Assembly (NCBI GenBank): GCA_938042055.1
Contig: CALIRX010000020.1
Span: 1-43,717, forward strand
Length of the DNA: 43,717 nt
Origin: an uncultured Candidatus Saccharibacteria bacterium
Lineage (GTDB): Bacteria > Patescibacteriota > Saccharimonadia > Saccharimonadales > Saccharimonadaceae
Direction of reading: 5' to 3'
Shown: in pieces, positions 23,105 through 31,553 of the stretch
Layout of the letters: every line of letters begins with the position of its first letter
How positions within the stretch are numbered: position 1 is the first letter of the stretch
Notes under the pieces: generated by a model
Databases searched by the model: none
Told to the model about the DNA's origin: nothing
What the model saw: the letters and a program-made list of their open reading frames with translations, nothing else
Program-made: the position numbers and the translations under genes

Positions 23105-24710
23105 TCTTCTCCGTTACATCAAACTTATCAAGATATTTACCAAGCAAAAGGTGAGTCTGTGCATTATATGACGCCAAAGAGCTATATACAATAGAAGTAA
23201 TAGGCATCAAGAACCATTGTAGAACCATCAATGCGTTTCTACTCTTCTTATATCTTTCTGGACGAGGCGGCAACAACTTGAACGATACAAAAATCAATAC
23301 CAAAATACTTATCATAGCTACTTGTTGTATTAAACTAACAGTATCCGGCAACTGGTGAGCAGCAACGCTACGTGCAGCTTCACTGTTTAGTACAAGAGGA
23401 GCCCATCCACCGAAAGCAACAATTAGAGCAATACAAGCCTGAGTTACATGACCATCTAATAGCCTTATAAACCTAGCTAGGCTAGGCCAAAATTTTACCG
23501 TCCTATTTTTATTAAATATATTGTTGCCAACATACGCCACATCTGAGGCTCCATAGCTCCAACGTCGCAGCTGAATAAACTGAGCTTTTAATGTTTTTTT
23601 ATAGCTATTAGCCAATACTGCATCTTGATAAATCGGCACAAAAATCGGCACAACTTCATAATTACCATCAAAATAGAAATAGCTTCTCCAGTACTGGTGA
23701 CCATCCTCAACAATTGTTCGCGTACTCCAAAAGTTCATCTCAACGAGAGCGTTCATTGGTTGCGAATGTGACGCAAAGTTACGCAAAGAATATGGGCGCA
23801 TGGAGCTGATAATATTCCAAAATGAATTCCCTGTTGCCACTACTCGCATTGGCGCAGGAACATCCCATATATTATTAGTAAACAAGCATATAGGCTGAAA
23901 CGATAAATGCTTTCTATCTTCATGAGTAATATACTCATATGTCACATAATCAAAGTAATACTTATGCGGCTTATTATCACAGTCCATTGTTGTAACAATA
24001 ACATCAGAAAAGGCTATTTCTTCCTGTTGTAAATATTGCTCCAGCCACTTGCCTGCATATGTGATATTTCCGCCCTTACCAACTACCTCATTTGGCAGAT
24101 CTTTTGGATGTTTTACAATGTGGAAAGAATGAAAGTACTTACCGTATTTCTTTTTCAGTATTTTAGCTGTTGTATCAATATCAACGCCACCACGTTCTTC
24201 GTACGCAAAAACTATAATCAGACGCTTCTTATCATATGTTGTATCTAAAACTGATTTAAGAGCAGGCTCAATCACTTCTATACTCTCGTTGTATGCAGGC
24301 ATAATAAGAGCGTTGTAAATATTACTTGGCTTAGGGTAATATCCATCTTCCGCAGCAGACATAAATCTTAGATTATCTACATGTTGTTGATATAACAACT
24401 CCTTAGATTGATTATCTCTCAGCCTAGAATATGCCTCCTTTGGATTTTCCAAATCAGACAGCCGCTCATTCCAGTCGACTTTTGAGGCTTTTTCCATATT
24501 ATTATGACCATTAACCACTCTATAGCTGATAGCTATTGTTTTTACAAAAGCAATTAGTATTATAGTCAACAAATAAATTGATGCTAAAACGGGACTTACT
24601 ATGGATAAGATAACCAGAAGAACAATAGCGCCATAACTTAGCAGCCCAGGAAGCATCTCAAGAAAACGATATTTTTTTGTTCGTTTACCAAGTGGAATTT
24701 CAATGTCCAT
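23022..24710 (-). CDS. Membrane-bound family 2 glycosyltransferase
   Basis: This is a 562-residue cellulose-synthase-like enzyme. Two membrane helices lie near 20-60. The catalytic GT2 domain has a NALIMPAYNES start (about 135), a DxD-type motif in TTMDCD, the EDGHQYWRS acid pair and a QLRRW (QxxRW) motif near 405. Three to four more helices and a charged tail follow. The set of D, DxD, ED and QxxRW residues is that of processive polysaccharide synthases, so it may make or export a surface polysaccharide, but the sugar is unknown. It follows a small membrane protein by 3 nt, behind tRNA-Thr. Its 3' end overlaps the convergent nrdR-like gene by 83 nt. Confidence 0.88.
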   Translation of the reverse strand: MDIEIPLGKRTKKYRFLEMLPGLLSYGAIVLLVILSIVSPVLASIYLLTIILIAFVKTIAISYRVVNGHNNMEKASKVDWNERLSDLENPKEAYSRLRDNQSKELLYQQHVDNLRFMSAAEDGYYPKPSNIYNALIMPAYNESIEVIEPALKSVLDTTYDKKRLIIVFAYEERGGVDIDTTAKILKKKYGKYFHSFHIVKHPKDLPNEVVGKGGNITYAGKWLEQYLQQEEIAFSDVIVTTMDCDNKPHKYYFDYVTYEYITHEDRKHLSFQPICLFTNNIWDVPAPMRVVATGNSFWNIISSMRPYSLRNFASHSQPMNALVEMNFWSTRTIVEDGHQYWRSYFYFDGNYEVVPIFVPIYQDAVLANSYKKTLKAQFIQLRRWSYGASDVAYVGNNIFNKNRTVKFWPSLARFIRLLDGHVTQACIALIVAFGGWAPLVLNSEAARSVAAHQLPDTVSLIQQVAMISILVLIFVSFKLLPPRPERYKKSRNALMVLQWFLMPITSIVYSSLASYNAQTHLLLGKYLDKFDVTEKTTVEMNDQSRAQNKKKKDGHDASFSER

Positions 24711-24713
24711 ATG

Positions 24714-25091
24714 TCACCCTATCGATGCAATTTTAATAATAGAATAGGCTAAAATAGCTAAAATAGCTAAAATACCCAACGTCAACCACAAAAGAAATAT
24801 AGCCAAGCTTCGTTTCTCTAGTGAAATTAACTTGACACTTAGCGCAGAGTGACCAAAAACTATCATAAATGCCAAAGCAAAATAACTAAGCAGACTAGAC
24901 CAGTGGCTCCTATAAAAATTCGCATCACCATACGTAGTGTAGCGCGTAATAACCTGAGCCTCGCTATGTTTTATTGATGATCCTAAAAATATAGATATAA
25001 CAATAGCCACAACAACGTTAACGATCAAAAGAGTTGCCACAGTCCTGTCGCTAAAAACATTTTTTATCGATTTCTTTATAGTGTCTTTCAT
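24714..25091 (-). CDS. Small membrane protein between tRNA-Thr and the glycosyltransferase
   Basis: The protein has 125 residues and three hydrophobic segments (about 18-36, 64-85, 92-118). The third contains a short tandem repeat ILA-ILA-ILA caused by 9-nt DNA repeats near 24746-24775. No known family. The ATG lies 4 nt after the CCA of tRNA-Thr, so tRNA 3' processing would leave an mRNA with at most four untranslated bases. The stop is TGA, which shows that UGA is a stop codon in this organism. The glycosyltransferase starts 3 nt downstream; co-function is likely. Confidence 0.75.
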   Translation of the reverse strand: MKDTIKKSIKNVFSDRTVATLLIVNVVVAIVISIFLGSSIKHSEAQVITRYTTYGDANFYRSHWSSLLSYFALAFMIVFGHSALSVKLISLEKRSLAIFLLWLTLGILAILAILAYSIIKIASIG

Positions 25092-25095
25092 AAAA

Positions 25096-25171
25096 TGGAG
25101 CCGTTGACTGGGCTTGAACCAGCGACCTGCTCGTTACGAATGAGCTGCTCTACCAACTGAGCTACAACGGC
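25096..25171 (-). tRNA. tRNA-Thr (anticodon CGT)
   Basis: Complete 76-nt tRNA with encoded CCA. Acceptor GCCGTTG/CAACGGC, D-arm GCTC/GAGC, anticodon loop TTCGTAA, T-arm GCTGG-TTCAAGC-CCAGT. The innermost anticodon-stem pair is an A-C mismatch. It has its own promoter and is followed after 4 nt by a protein gene. Confidence 0.97.
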
Positions 25172-25185
25172 AAACTCCTTAGGAA

Positions 25186-25213
25186 ATTATAGCAAAAATA
25201 GGAGTTTTTTCAA
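25186..25213 (-). promoter_or_regulatory. Promoter of the tRNA-Thr / membrane protein / glycosyltransferase unit
   Basis: TTGAAA (25213-25208), 16-nt spacer, perfect TATAAT (25191-25186) on the minus strand, placing the start a few nt before the tRNA. Confidence 0.7.
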
Positions 25214-25223
25214 ACTAGAACGA

Positions 25224-26222
25224 CTATTTATCGATAGAAATGAAATATTTTACTTTATTGTTATTTTTTAAGTAGTTAAACTGGTTATTGAACTCAGTCA
25301 ACGGAACTTTTACATAAGAGTAATTTACGGTGTTGCCTTCAATATTATTAAGCGTCACAAAATAATATCCGTCACCTGAAAGAGTCCTTATAGGACCTGA
25401 GATTTTGCCCTTTGTTAATGACATAGCCGCTTTCGTTAGACCTCCGTCAGAATTATCCGCAGAGACGGATAGATCAAATACAGGCTGCACTTTGTCGCCC
25501 ATTTCCGTAGCAATATCCTTTAATGATTTACCCTCTTGCAATCTCTTCTTAATGTCAGACACTAGGCTATTAGCTGTTTTATCAATCTTAAAAGATACTT
25601 CCTGTTTTAACAAAGTATATTTCATAGCAGTTTTTAGCTCATCCATTGACCAATGAAGATTGTCTTTCACTACAGACTCATAAGCGGACTGCGATAGCTT
25701 GCTAGATTCCTGCTGTTTTTTGATAAGATCTTGTACCTTTTTATCATCTACCGTAATATTATTTTCTCTCGCAAGCTTTTTGGCGTACGCCACCTCCAAC
25801 GCCTTATCTATAGACTGGTTTTGATAGAACTTAACTTTGTCCTTTTGATCTGCTTGCCCCTGAGACTGCAATACTGCCAACGAACTACGATGATACAGAA
25901 GATAGTCGCTATACTCAGCATTTTCTCCGTCAATATTAGCCACAGGAAGAGGTAAAATCTTAGTTATCCTATATGCGATATCGCTTGTATCTTTCCAGAC
26001 ATATAACTGCGCCCAACCAAGAGCAATGAAAACAATCAGAATAACAACACTAACGAGCATCGTTATCCACACCAATCGACGTTTGGTGTATTGGATGGGA
26101 TATTTATGTTTACGACCAGCCGCCAAAACCTTCTCGCGGTGCTGAGCTACTGTATCGTTTGTAATCCTCTTAGGTAGCTCCTTTGGCTGTTTTTTATCTT
26201 TACGGTTCAATAGATCCTTCAT
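25224..26222 (-). CDS. SurA/PrsA-like membrane-anchored peptidyl-prolyl isomerase
   Basis: The 332-residue protein has a cytoplasmic basic N-terminus (about 1-48), one membrane helix (about 50-70) and an extracellular part. That part has a SurA/PrsA N-type helical region (VDDKKVQDLIKKQQESSK and DNLHWSMDELKTAMKYTL, about 130-205) and a parvulin-like domain (GKSLKDIATEMGDK through RTLSGDGYYFVTL, about 225-320). It probably helps exported proteins fold outside the membrane; isomerase activity is not certain. AAGGAGG lies 7 nt before the ATG. Its start overlaps the end of the PH-domain gene by 23 nt. Confidence 0.85.
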   Translation of the reverse strand: MKDLLNRKDKKQPKELPKRITNDTVAQHREKVLAAGRKHKYPIQYTKRRLVWITMLVSVVILIVFIALGWAQLYVWKDTSDIAYRITKILPLPVANIDGENAEYSDYLLYHRSSLAVLQSQGQADQKDKVKFYQNQSIDKALEVAYAKKLARENNITVDDKKVQDLIKKQQESSKLSQSAYESVVKDNLHWSMDELKTAMKYTLLKQEVSFKIDKTANSLVSDIKKRLQEGKSLKDIATEMGDKVQPVFDLSVSADNSDGGLTKAAMSLTKGKISGPIRTLSGDGYYFVTLNNIEGNTVNYSYVKVPLTEFNNQFNYLKNNNKVKYFISIDK

Positions 26223-26730
26223 TGATATCCTCCTTCTTTGTCGAAATTTCCACTGCGTCTTGTAGTTTATTATAGATCTTATCTGGATGTTCTACGTTTT
26301 TTATAACAAGATCTCCAACAAAAGTTTGAATAACTATTGTACCAAATTTAAACATTTCTCCGCTAAACCCCGGGATACTATAACTAATATTCTGAATCTT
26401 TGACAATTTCAGCTCAATGACATCTTTACCAAAAAATCCATGCTGAGTAATCTGACGAATCCTCTGATCGGTAACAATATAGTAAGTATAAAACCACATC
26501 AGAAAATGATAGAAAAAGAGCATTAGGCCAAAAATAAATCCACCAACAAACACCCATAAAAGATTCAAATTATCTTGCCAAATTAAAAAAGGCAATGAAC
26601 CAAGAGTCATTGATCCGAGAAGCAGATAGAATCCTTTTCTCATAGCAATTATGTGACGACGAAACACAAACAACAGTTGCTCTCCGTCACGCTGCCCATC
26701 AAATTGCTTATCTTTAATTTGTTCTGTCAT
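26200..26730 (-). CDS. Bacterial PH-domain (DUF304/YdbT-like) membrane protein
   Basis: The 176-residue protein has two membrane helices (about 32-52 and 55-78), then a bacterial pleckstrin-homology domain. Typical segments are YYIVTDQRIRQITQHGFFG and ISYSIPGFSGEMFKFGTIVI. Family members often occur with envelope stress or lipid functions; no catalytic residues are expected. The ATG is 5 nt after the CCA end of tRNA-Arg, with no Shine-Dalgarno, so the mRNA would be made by tRNA processing. The stop overlaps the SurA-like gene by 23 nt, so translation is probably coupled. Confidence 0.85.
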   Translation of the reverse strand: MTEQIKDKQFDGQRDGEQLLFVFRRHIIAMRKGFYLLLGSMTLGSLPFLIWQDNLNLLWVFVGGFIFGLMLFFYHFLMWFYTYYIVTDQRIRQITQHGFFGKDVIELKLSKIQNISYSIPGFSGEMFKFGTIVIQTFVGDLVIKNVEHPDKIYNKLQDAVEISTKKEDINEGSIEP

Positions 26731-26735
26731 ATATA

Positions 26736-26812
26736 TGGTACCCCGGGCAGGAGTCGAACCTACAACCTTATCCTTAGGACGGATCTGCTCTATCCAGTTG
26801 AGCTACCGAGGC
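26736..26812 (-). tRNA. tRNA-Arg (anticodon CCT)
   Basis: Complete 77-nt tRNA with encoded CCA. Acceptor GCCTCGG/CCGGGGT (wobbles), anticodon loop GTCCTAA with anticodon CCT, T-arm GTAGG-TTCGACT-CCTGC. The outermost anticodon-stem pair (G27-A43) is mismatched. It is followed after 5 nt by the PH-domain gene. Confidence 0.95.
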
Positions 26813-26820
26813 ATACAACC

Positions 26821-26826
26821 ATTATA
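26821..26826 (-). promoter_or_regulatory. Extended -10 box of tRNA-Arg
   Basis: TGGTATAAT on the minus strand, 8 nt from the tRNA 5' end. The -35 region is weak. Confidence 0.5.
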
Positions 26827-26853
26827 CCACGGTAACTCTCAGGAAAGACTAGC

Positions 26854-27378
26854 TTAGCGAGTAAACTTTTCGCTTAATGTGTGATAATTTACCAATTCTT
26901 CCGGCTTGAACCAGTGCTCGATCTCACGAACAGCCTCATCTGAATCGCCAGATGCGTGAATCAAATTTGGAACTCCCTTTTGGCACTCATCTGCATAGCC
27001 AAAACTAATGTGCGAGTAATCACCGCGAATTGTTCCCATGTCAGCCGACTTAGGCTCTGTTGGACCAACAATCTTCCTAACAACAGCAACAGCTTCGACA
27101 CCTTCTAATACCATTGCTATAACTGGACCATCCATCATCATATCTAGTGTTATATTCAAAGTATCCTCGCCTCGACGAGTAGCCAATTTACCGATGTCCT
27201 CGTAATGAGCATAGTAATGGTCTCTAGATGGTGATGTCATTTTTACACCAACTATTTTTAGACCAACTCGCTCAAAACGTTGTAAAATTTCCCCAACGAT
27301 ACCTCGTTGAACTGCGTCAGGCTTAAAGACGATCAATGTCCTTTCAACGCCACAGTAGTTTTTTTCGCTTTCTGCCAT
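26854..27378 (-). CDS. ndk: Nucleoside diphosphate kinase
   Basis: NDK transfers the gamma phosphate between nucleoside triphosphates and diphosphates, which matters in a cell with few biosynthetic routes. The 174-residue protein has LIVFKPDAVQRG, the GTIRGDYSHISFG loop and the active-site histidine in NLIHASGD. It is about 30 residues longer than the common 140-150; part of the excess lies before the MMMDGPVIAMVLEG strand (about residues 66-80) and part at the C-terminus. GAGGAG precedes the ATG. Confidence 0.95.
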   Translation of the reverse strand: MAESEKNYCGVERTLIVFKPDAVQRGIVGEILQRFERVGLKIVGVKMTSPSRDHYYAHYEDIGKLATRRGEDTLNITLDMMMDGPVIAMVLEGVEAVAVVRKIVGPTEPKSADMGTIRGDYSHISFGYADECQKGVPNLIHASGDSDEAVREIEHWFKPEELVNYHTLSEKFTR

Positions 27379-27428
27379 AGATACTCCTCTGCTTATTATT
27401 TTCTAATATAGTAGCAGAAATAAATAAT

Positions 27429-27457
27429 TTGATAAACATATTCATTAGCGATAGAAT
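27429..27457 (+). promoter_or_regulatory. Promoter of the tyrosine recombinase gene (leaderless placement)
   Basis: TTGATA (27429-27434), 17-nt spacer, TAGAAT (27452-27457), then 7 nt to the ATG at 27465. The open frame upstream of that ATG is simply the promoter. Confidence 0.7.
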
Positions 27458-27464
27458 AAATATT

Positions 27465-28388
27465 ATGTTTATGTCAGAAGCTTTAACTGATTTCTTAGAG
27501 CACCTAGAGGTTGAAGGTGGGCGTAGTCAAAAAACCATTATAAATTATCAACTATACCTGGAGAGATTTATAGATTTTGCTGGCGATATAAATGTTGATA
27601 AAATTACATCAGAGCTAATACGTCAGTATCGCCTCTGGTTAAACCGTTATAAAAATGACAACACTGGCGAAGAGCTGTCTTTAATTACCCAAAGTTATCA
27701 TCTTATTGCATTACGAGGTCTGCTGACCTACCTTTCTCGTCGTAATATCAAAAGTCTAGCGGCCGACAGAATTATATTGCCCAAAGTAGTCCGTAAACAA
27801 GTGACTTTTTTACAATATGACGAGGTTTTACGCATGATCGATCAAATACCAACCGATACAGAATCTGGTCTGAGAGATCGAGCAATCGTTGAGTTGCTAT
27901 TTTCCAGTGGACTACGTGTTTCAGAATTGGTCAATTTAAACCGCGATCACATAAACCTAAAGAGGCGCGAATTTATGGTGCGAGGAAAAGGACAAAAGGA
28001 TCGCCCTGTTTTTATTTCAAAAAGTGCTGCCGAACACATATCGGCATACCTGGAAGCTAGAACAGATAATCTACCCGCTCTATTTTTAAGCTATAGCAAA
28101 CGCCACGCAACTCCCAACACCTCTGGAGACTACCGTAGGTTAAGCGCGCGCAGTATTCAGAGAATGGTTGGTCAATATGCTAGATTGGCCGGTATCACAA
28201 AACATGTAAGCCCACATACTATGCGTCACAGTTTTGCTACTGACCTACTTATGAACGGTGCGGACTTGCGCTCAGTCCAATCGATGCTGGGACATAGCAA
28301 TATATCAACAACACAGGTATATACGCACGTTACCGACCAGCACCTGAAAGACATTCACGACCGATTCCATAGTGACACAGAAGCTTAG
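27465..28388 (+). CDS. XerC/XerD-type tyrosine recombinase
   Basis: The 307-residue recombinase has the full catalytic set: Arg in SSGLRVSEL, Lys in GKGQKDR, HTMRH (His and Arg) near residue 250, LGHSNI (His) and the Tyr nucleophile in TQVYTHV. The N-terminal SAM-like core-binding domain begins LTDFLEHLEVEGGRSQKT. Xer enzymes resolve chromosome dimers at dif; as the genome shows no phage context here, this is probably the housekeeping one, though C and D cannot be told apart. No dif site was recognised nearby. The start could also be the ATG at 27471. The stop is one base from the stop of the convergent pilus-locus gene. Confidence 0.93.
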   Translation: MFMSEALTDFLEHLEVEGGRSQKTIINYQLYLERFIDFAGDINVDKITSELIRQYRLWLNRYKNDNTGEELSLITQSYHLIALRGLLTYLSRRNIKSLAADRIILPKVVRKQVTFLQYDEVLRMIDQIPTDTESGLRDRAIVELLFSSGLRVSELVNLNRDHINLKRREFMVRGKGQKDRPVFISKSAAEHISAYLEARTDNLPALFLSYSKRHATPNTSGDYRRLSARSIQRMVGQYARLAGITKHVSPHTMRHSFATDLLMNGADLRSVQSMLGHSNISTTQVYTHVTDQHLKDIHDRFHSDTEA

Positions 28389-28389
28389 C

Positions 28390-29532
28390 TTATGGCTTAC
28401 ATCGACCTGCGGTAGCAGATCCGCCGCCAGATACAGAGAAATCTTTGCATAGACTATTCTTTAATTCAACCGCATTATTAGGATATGCGAAATCATCTCC
28501 TATTTGCAATCGAGCTTCAACTCTTCTATACAAATCACTTGCCCGCCCCGTAGAATCGACAATTGGCTGGACTCCATCAAAATTGACAATCGTTCCGTCG
28601 GTTTTTTGAAGAGAAATCTTCACACTACCGCCTTTATATATAGGCAATAACCTTAAGAATGCTGTTTCACTACCAGCTGGAATCTCATCAACATCAATCA
28701 CCGCTTTACACGAATATTCGCCAGAAAACTTGAATGTCTTGCTGCAAGAAACCACACTTGTTCCGTTATTATGTTCATTCCCGTCAGTTGCGCGTGGATG
28801 ATCAGAAATCTTACCAGAAACAGCAGTACCATTCTGACCTACTACGTCTGACCTTAAAACGTTCGGTCGTAAGAAAGAAGTGACACCAGTTGAGTCTAAA
28901 GCCGCTAAATTAAAGGTGGCGCCTGGGTTAATAAGCTGCACGCGCATCAATTGTGGCGAATTGGCATTCCAGTTGTTTTTCGTCGGCAAATCCCCAGAAG
29001 TGGATATTTCAGTGTTAGCAGCGTTGGCGCCATTCAAATTACTCTCATCATCGCGCCTATACCATTCGATAGATATCTTGTTGAATGAACCAGTTGCGCG
29101 TAGTGGCACAATTTGAGATTTTTCCTCAATAGACTTATATATAAAATCTTGAGATTTCATAGTAATCTTTACGCAAGTATATGCTTGATCAAATTTTTTA
29201 CCCGCATCTGTACCAGTTTTAATAATAGTTTCACCAGAAGAACTGCCTCCAACAACACCAGACGCCGCGACCATATTACAATTAATTGGACCATTCAGCA
29301 CTCCCGCCGCTTGAATATTGCCCGTTTGAGCGGCACGAACCACACGCTTAGCATCCTCAACACCAGCCAAAGCCGCGTCATAAGCACTCTGCGACAGATC
29401 ATTGTTCGAGGACTGCCGCTGATCCATAATCATCAACTTGATAAACCCAATAGTAACAATAGTCAGCAACATCGCGCCAAATATGACCGCAAAAAGAGAT
29501 ACAGCACCTGATTGTCGCGCATTTTTACCCAT
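28390..29532 (-). CDS. PilX-like pilus-associated membrane protein
   Basis: The 380-residue protein has an N-terminal SGAVSLFAVIFGAMLLTIVTIG helix (in part) followed by a conserved SQSAYDAALAGVEDAKRV segment, both as in PilX-type minor pilin operons. There is no G-[FM]-x4-E cleavage motif. The rest (about 60-380) is an exported domain with four or more cysteines and no recognised fold. It is the last gene of the prepilin set; its start overlaps the upstream gene by 8 nt with GAGGACA before the ATG. A role in pilus assembly or tip function is inferred from position. Confidence 0.75.
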   Translation of the reverse strand: MGKNARQSGAVSLFAVIFGAMLLTIVTIGFIKLMIMDQRQSSNNDLSQSAYDAALAGVEDAKRVVRAAQTGNIQAAGVLNGPINCNMVAASGVVGGSSSGETIIKTGTDAGKKFDQAYTCVKITMKSQDFIYKSIEEKSQIVPLRATGSFNKISIEWYRRDDESNLNGANAANTEISTSGDLPTKNNWNANSPQLMRVQLINPGATFNLAALDSTGVTSFLRPNVLRSDVVGQNGTAVSGKISDHPRATDGNEHNNGTSVVSCSKTFKFSGEYSCKAVIDVDEIPAGSETAFLRLLPIYKGGSVKISLQKTDGTIVNFDGVQPIVDSTGRASDLYRRVEARLQIGDDFAYPNNAVELKNSLCKDFSVSGGGSATAGRCKP

Positions 29533-30223
29533 TTGTCCTCACAATCATCTCAAATTTATTTATAGCACAGAACTCAAAATTGCTATCATCTTCAGTCGGA
29601 GCTTTACAGGAAGAATTCCTTATTTCACTCATCTTGCTCGTCCCCAGCGTAAAAGTCAATTTATACAGCGCCTCCCTTGAATTATCTGAGGTAACCTTTT
29701 CTAACGTAACTTCGTGTACACCAATTGAACCATCGCCACTATTAATATTCCTGAGCAAATTGGATGATTTCGCAAGATCGACGGTTTCCGGATATTTGCC
29801 AGAAGCATCTTTTTTACACAATCCACTATCCGCATCAACTACGCGCACCAAATTCACTGGATTACCATTAACCTTAAACAGACTATTTCCGCCCAACAAG
29901 CTAGGATCGTCCAAATACTTCGGATTATTCCATACATAAGAATGAGAGCCAAGGCAAAGTCGACCAGTTGACCAATTGCTATTATTCGGCACCCTCAATC
30001 CCGCACTATCAATCTTTTCGGCATTTGTCTGAAGAAAATCACGTCGAATAGTGTCTGAAATATCTCGCCCCGCTTGATTAACATCACGAAGTACAATACC
30101 TCTGCTATACATTTTTCCCGCTTGAATACCCACCATCGCAATCGATAACAAAAGAACAGAGATAAAACTCATGGCGAGCATCAATTCGATAAGTGTAAAT
30201 CCTTTTTTATAACCCCGAATCAT
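29525..30223 (-). CDS. PilW-like minor prepilin
   Basis: This 232-residue prepilin has the class III signal YKKGFTLIELMLAMSF: cleavage by PilD after Gly8, then Phe and Glu at +5. The helix is followed by a globular domain with several cysteines (for example SGLCKK and RNSSCK) that may form disulfides. Its place behind a PilV-like gene and before a PilX-like gene mirrors minor-pilin operons that prime pilus assembly. GAGGT precedes the ATG, and the start overlaps the upstream gene by 17 nt. Confidence 0.82.
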   Translation of the reverse strand: MIRGYKKGFTLIELMLAMSFISVLLLSIAMVGIQAGKMYSRGIVLRDVNQAGRDISDTIRRDFLQTNAEKIDSAGLRVPNNSNWSTGRLCLGSHSYVWNNPKYLDDPSLLGGNSLFKVNGNPVNLVRVVDADSGLCKKDASGKYPETVDLAKSSNLLRNINSGDGSIGVHEVTLEKVTSDNSREALYKLTFTLGTSKMSEIRNSSCKAPTEDDSNFEFCAINKFEMIVRTNG

Positions 30224-30788
30224 ACAACCTCACAATCGTACCAATGGTTGCCGGCATTTTGCTACCAACTGGCATCCAGCACGCTTTTATGTACGCATCA
30301 TATTTATTGCTATCCCTGCTTCCAGTGGTCGTACTTGGCTTAACCAATCTAACTGATATTCCATACGTTTTTTTAGTATCACCATCAACCCGCGCGTATG
30401 TTTCTGCTGGTTTATAATCTCCAGGATTGTTCAATATACTAATCTTCGAAGCGAGCGAAGGCGTCGCAGCCAAAGCAAACTCTTTCGTAGAAAAATCATC
30501 AGGACATTTTTCAACACCCAAGTTTCCTTCATTGTCATTAACAGCAGAAACGCTCACCGAATTATTGTCTACCAATTTCTTCCAAGTATCATTTTTCATA
30601 TCATGCGCATATCTTAGCATTTCAGCCTGAGCGTCAACCTGTTGGCGAACCAACGTCGTCTCCAAAGAATACTGAGCAATAGCCATCCCGCGATTCATGG
30701 TTTCTAATGCAATAACGGCGACTAGGCTAAAAATGGTTACTCCAAGCAACACTTCGACAAGCGTGTCACCTCTGTTAAGCTTACGCAT
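30207..30788 (-). CDS. PilV-like minor prepilin
   Basis: From the ATG at 30788 the protein has 193 residues and begins MRKLNRGDTLVEVLLGVTIF. PilD would cut after Gly7, leaving Asp at +1 instead of the usual Phe or Met, with Glu at +5 kept. A GGAGG lies 8 nt before this ATG, so the upstream in-frame start at 30809 is less likely. It overlaps the upstream prepilin gene by 8 nt. Confidence 0.82.
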   Translation of the reverse strand: MRKLNRGDTLVEVLLGVTIFSLVAVIALETMNRGMAIAQYSLETTLVRQQVDAQAEMLRYAHDMKNDTWKKLVDNNSVSVSAVNDNEGNLGVEKCPDDFSTKEFALAATPSLASKISILNNPGDYKPAETYARVDGDTKKTYGISVRLVKPSTTTGSRDSNKYDAYIKACWMPVGSKMPATIGTIVRLYDSGL

Positions 30789-31521
30789 CAGCACAACCTC
30801 CTGTCGCATTACCCATAACTATAGCATCAGCAGAACCTGCATGCGATCGTAGGAAAATAGATAATCTCTCCCCCGGTAGCCAGCCGTCATCATAAACACA
30901 AATTTCCCTCTGTTGACGCTGCTCGCCAGCAGATTGCACAACTCCAGCACTATTTTTATTATTGACGAAATCAGTTAAATTGTCACCGAATCGGCTCGTG
31001 TCAGTTCTAATATCCAACTGCCCCGTCTCTGGATGACGGTACATCAAAATAGAAATATACGCACTATCCTTAGCTTGGTTAGAAAACCTAGTTTTTGCTT
31101 GCCAATTAACGATATATTTATCAGACTCAGCGCCGCGTTTATAAGTCCACGCGCTACCCTTATCTGATCTATAGGCATAAACTGGATAAGTTTTGTACAG
31201 ATTGCCGTCCGTCGAGCCCAGAGAACCTTCAGTGGTAATATAGCGACCGACGATCACACAATCAGATTGTCCACGTAGAGTTTCAGCTTGACCATCAGAG
31301 CCTTCAATTGGACAAGTGCCCTTAGATCTCTCATTCTCAACATTGACCACCTTCGAGTACTCATTTCGCAAAAAACCAGCATAAGACTGCACCGAATCGC
31401 GATATTGCTGACGATTAATTGACATACTTACGCCAACCATCAGCATAGAGGTCAGCAAACCAGAAATAGCCACAAACAAAATCACTTCAATTATAGTAAA
31501 ACCTTTTTGTTTATTGCCCAT
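30781..31521 (-). CDS. Type IV prepilin-like protein
   Basis: From the ATG at 31521 the product has 246 residues and starts MGNKQKGFTIIEVILFVAIS, a standard prepilin signal (cut after Gly7, Glu at +5). GGAGAAG lies just before this ATG; the longer frame to 31575 overlaps pilD and lacks a site. The body is a soluble domain of about 200 residues with cysteine pairs (CPIEGSDG, SDCVIVG, REICVY, GGCADA). It is the first of three linked prepilin genes after pilD. Confidence 0.82.
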   Translation of the reverse strand: MGNKQKGFTIIEVILFVAISGLLTSMLMVGVSMSINRQQYRDSVQSYAGFLRNEYSKVVNVENERSKGTCPIEGSDGQAETLRGQSDCVIVGRYITTEGSLGSTDGNLYKTYPVYAYRSDKGSAWTYKRGAESDKYIVNWQAKTRFSNQAKDSAYISILMYRHPETGQLDIRTDTSRFGDNLTDFVNNKNSAGVVQSAGEQRQQREICVYDDGWLPGERLSIFLRSHAGSADAIVMGNATGGCADA

Positions 31522-31553
31522 CACTTCTCCATTATAGCATAAGCGCTTTTTAC

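Noticed and set aside
24746..24775. Three 9-nt tandem repeats
   Set aside because: They are within a coding membrane helix (ILA repeats) and are too few and short for a CRISPR or phase-variation tract; at most a slippage site.
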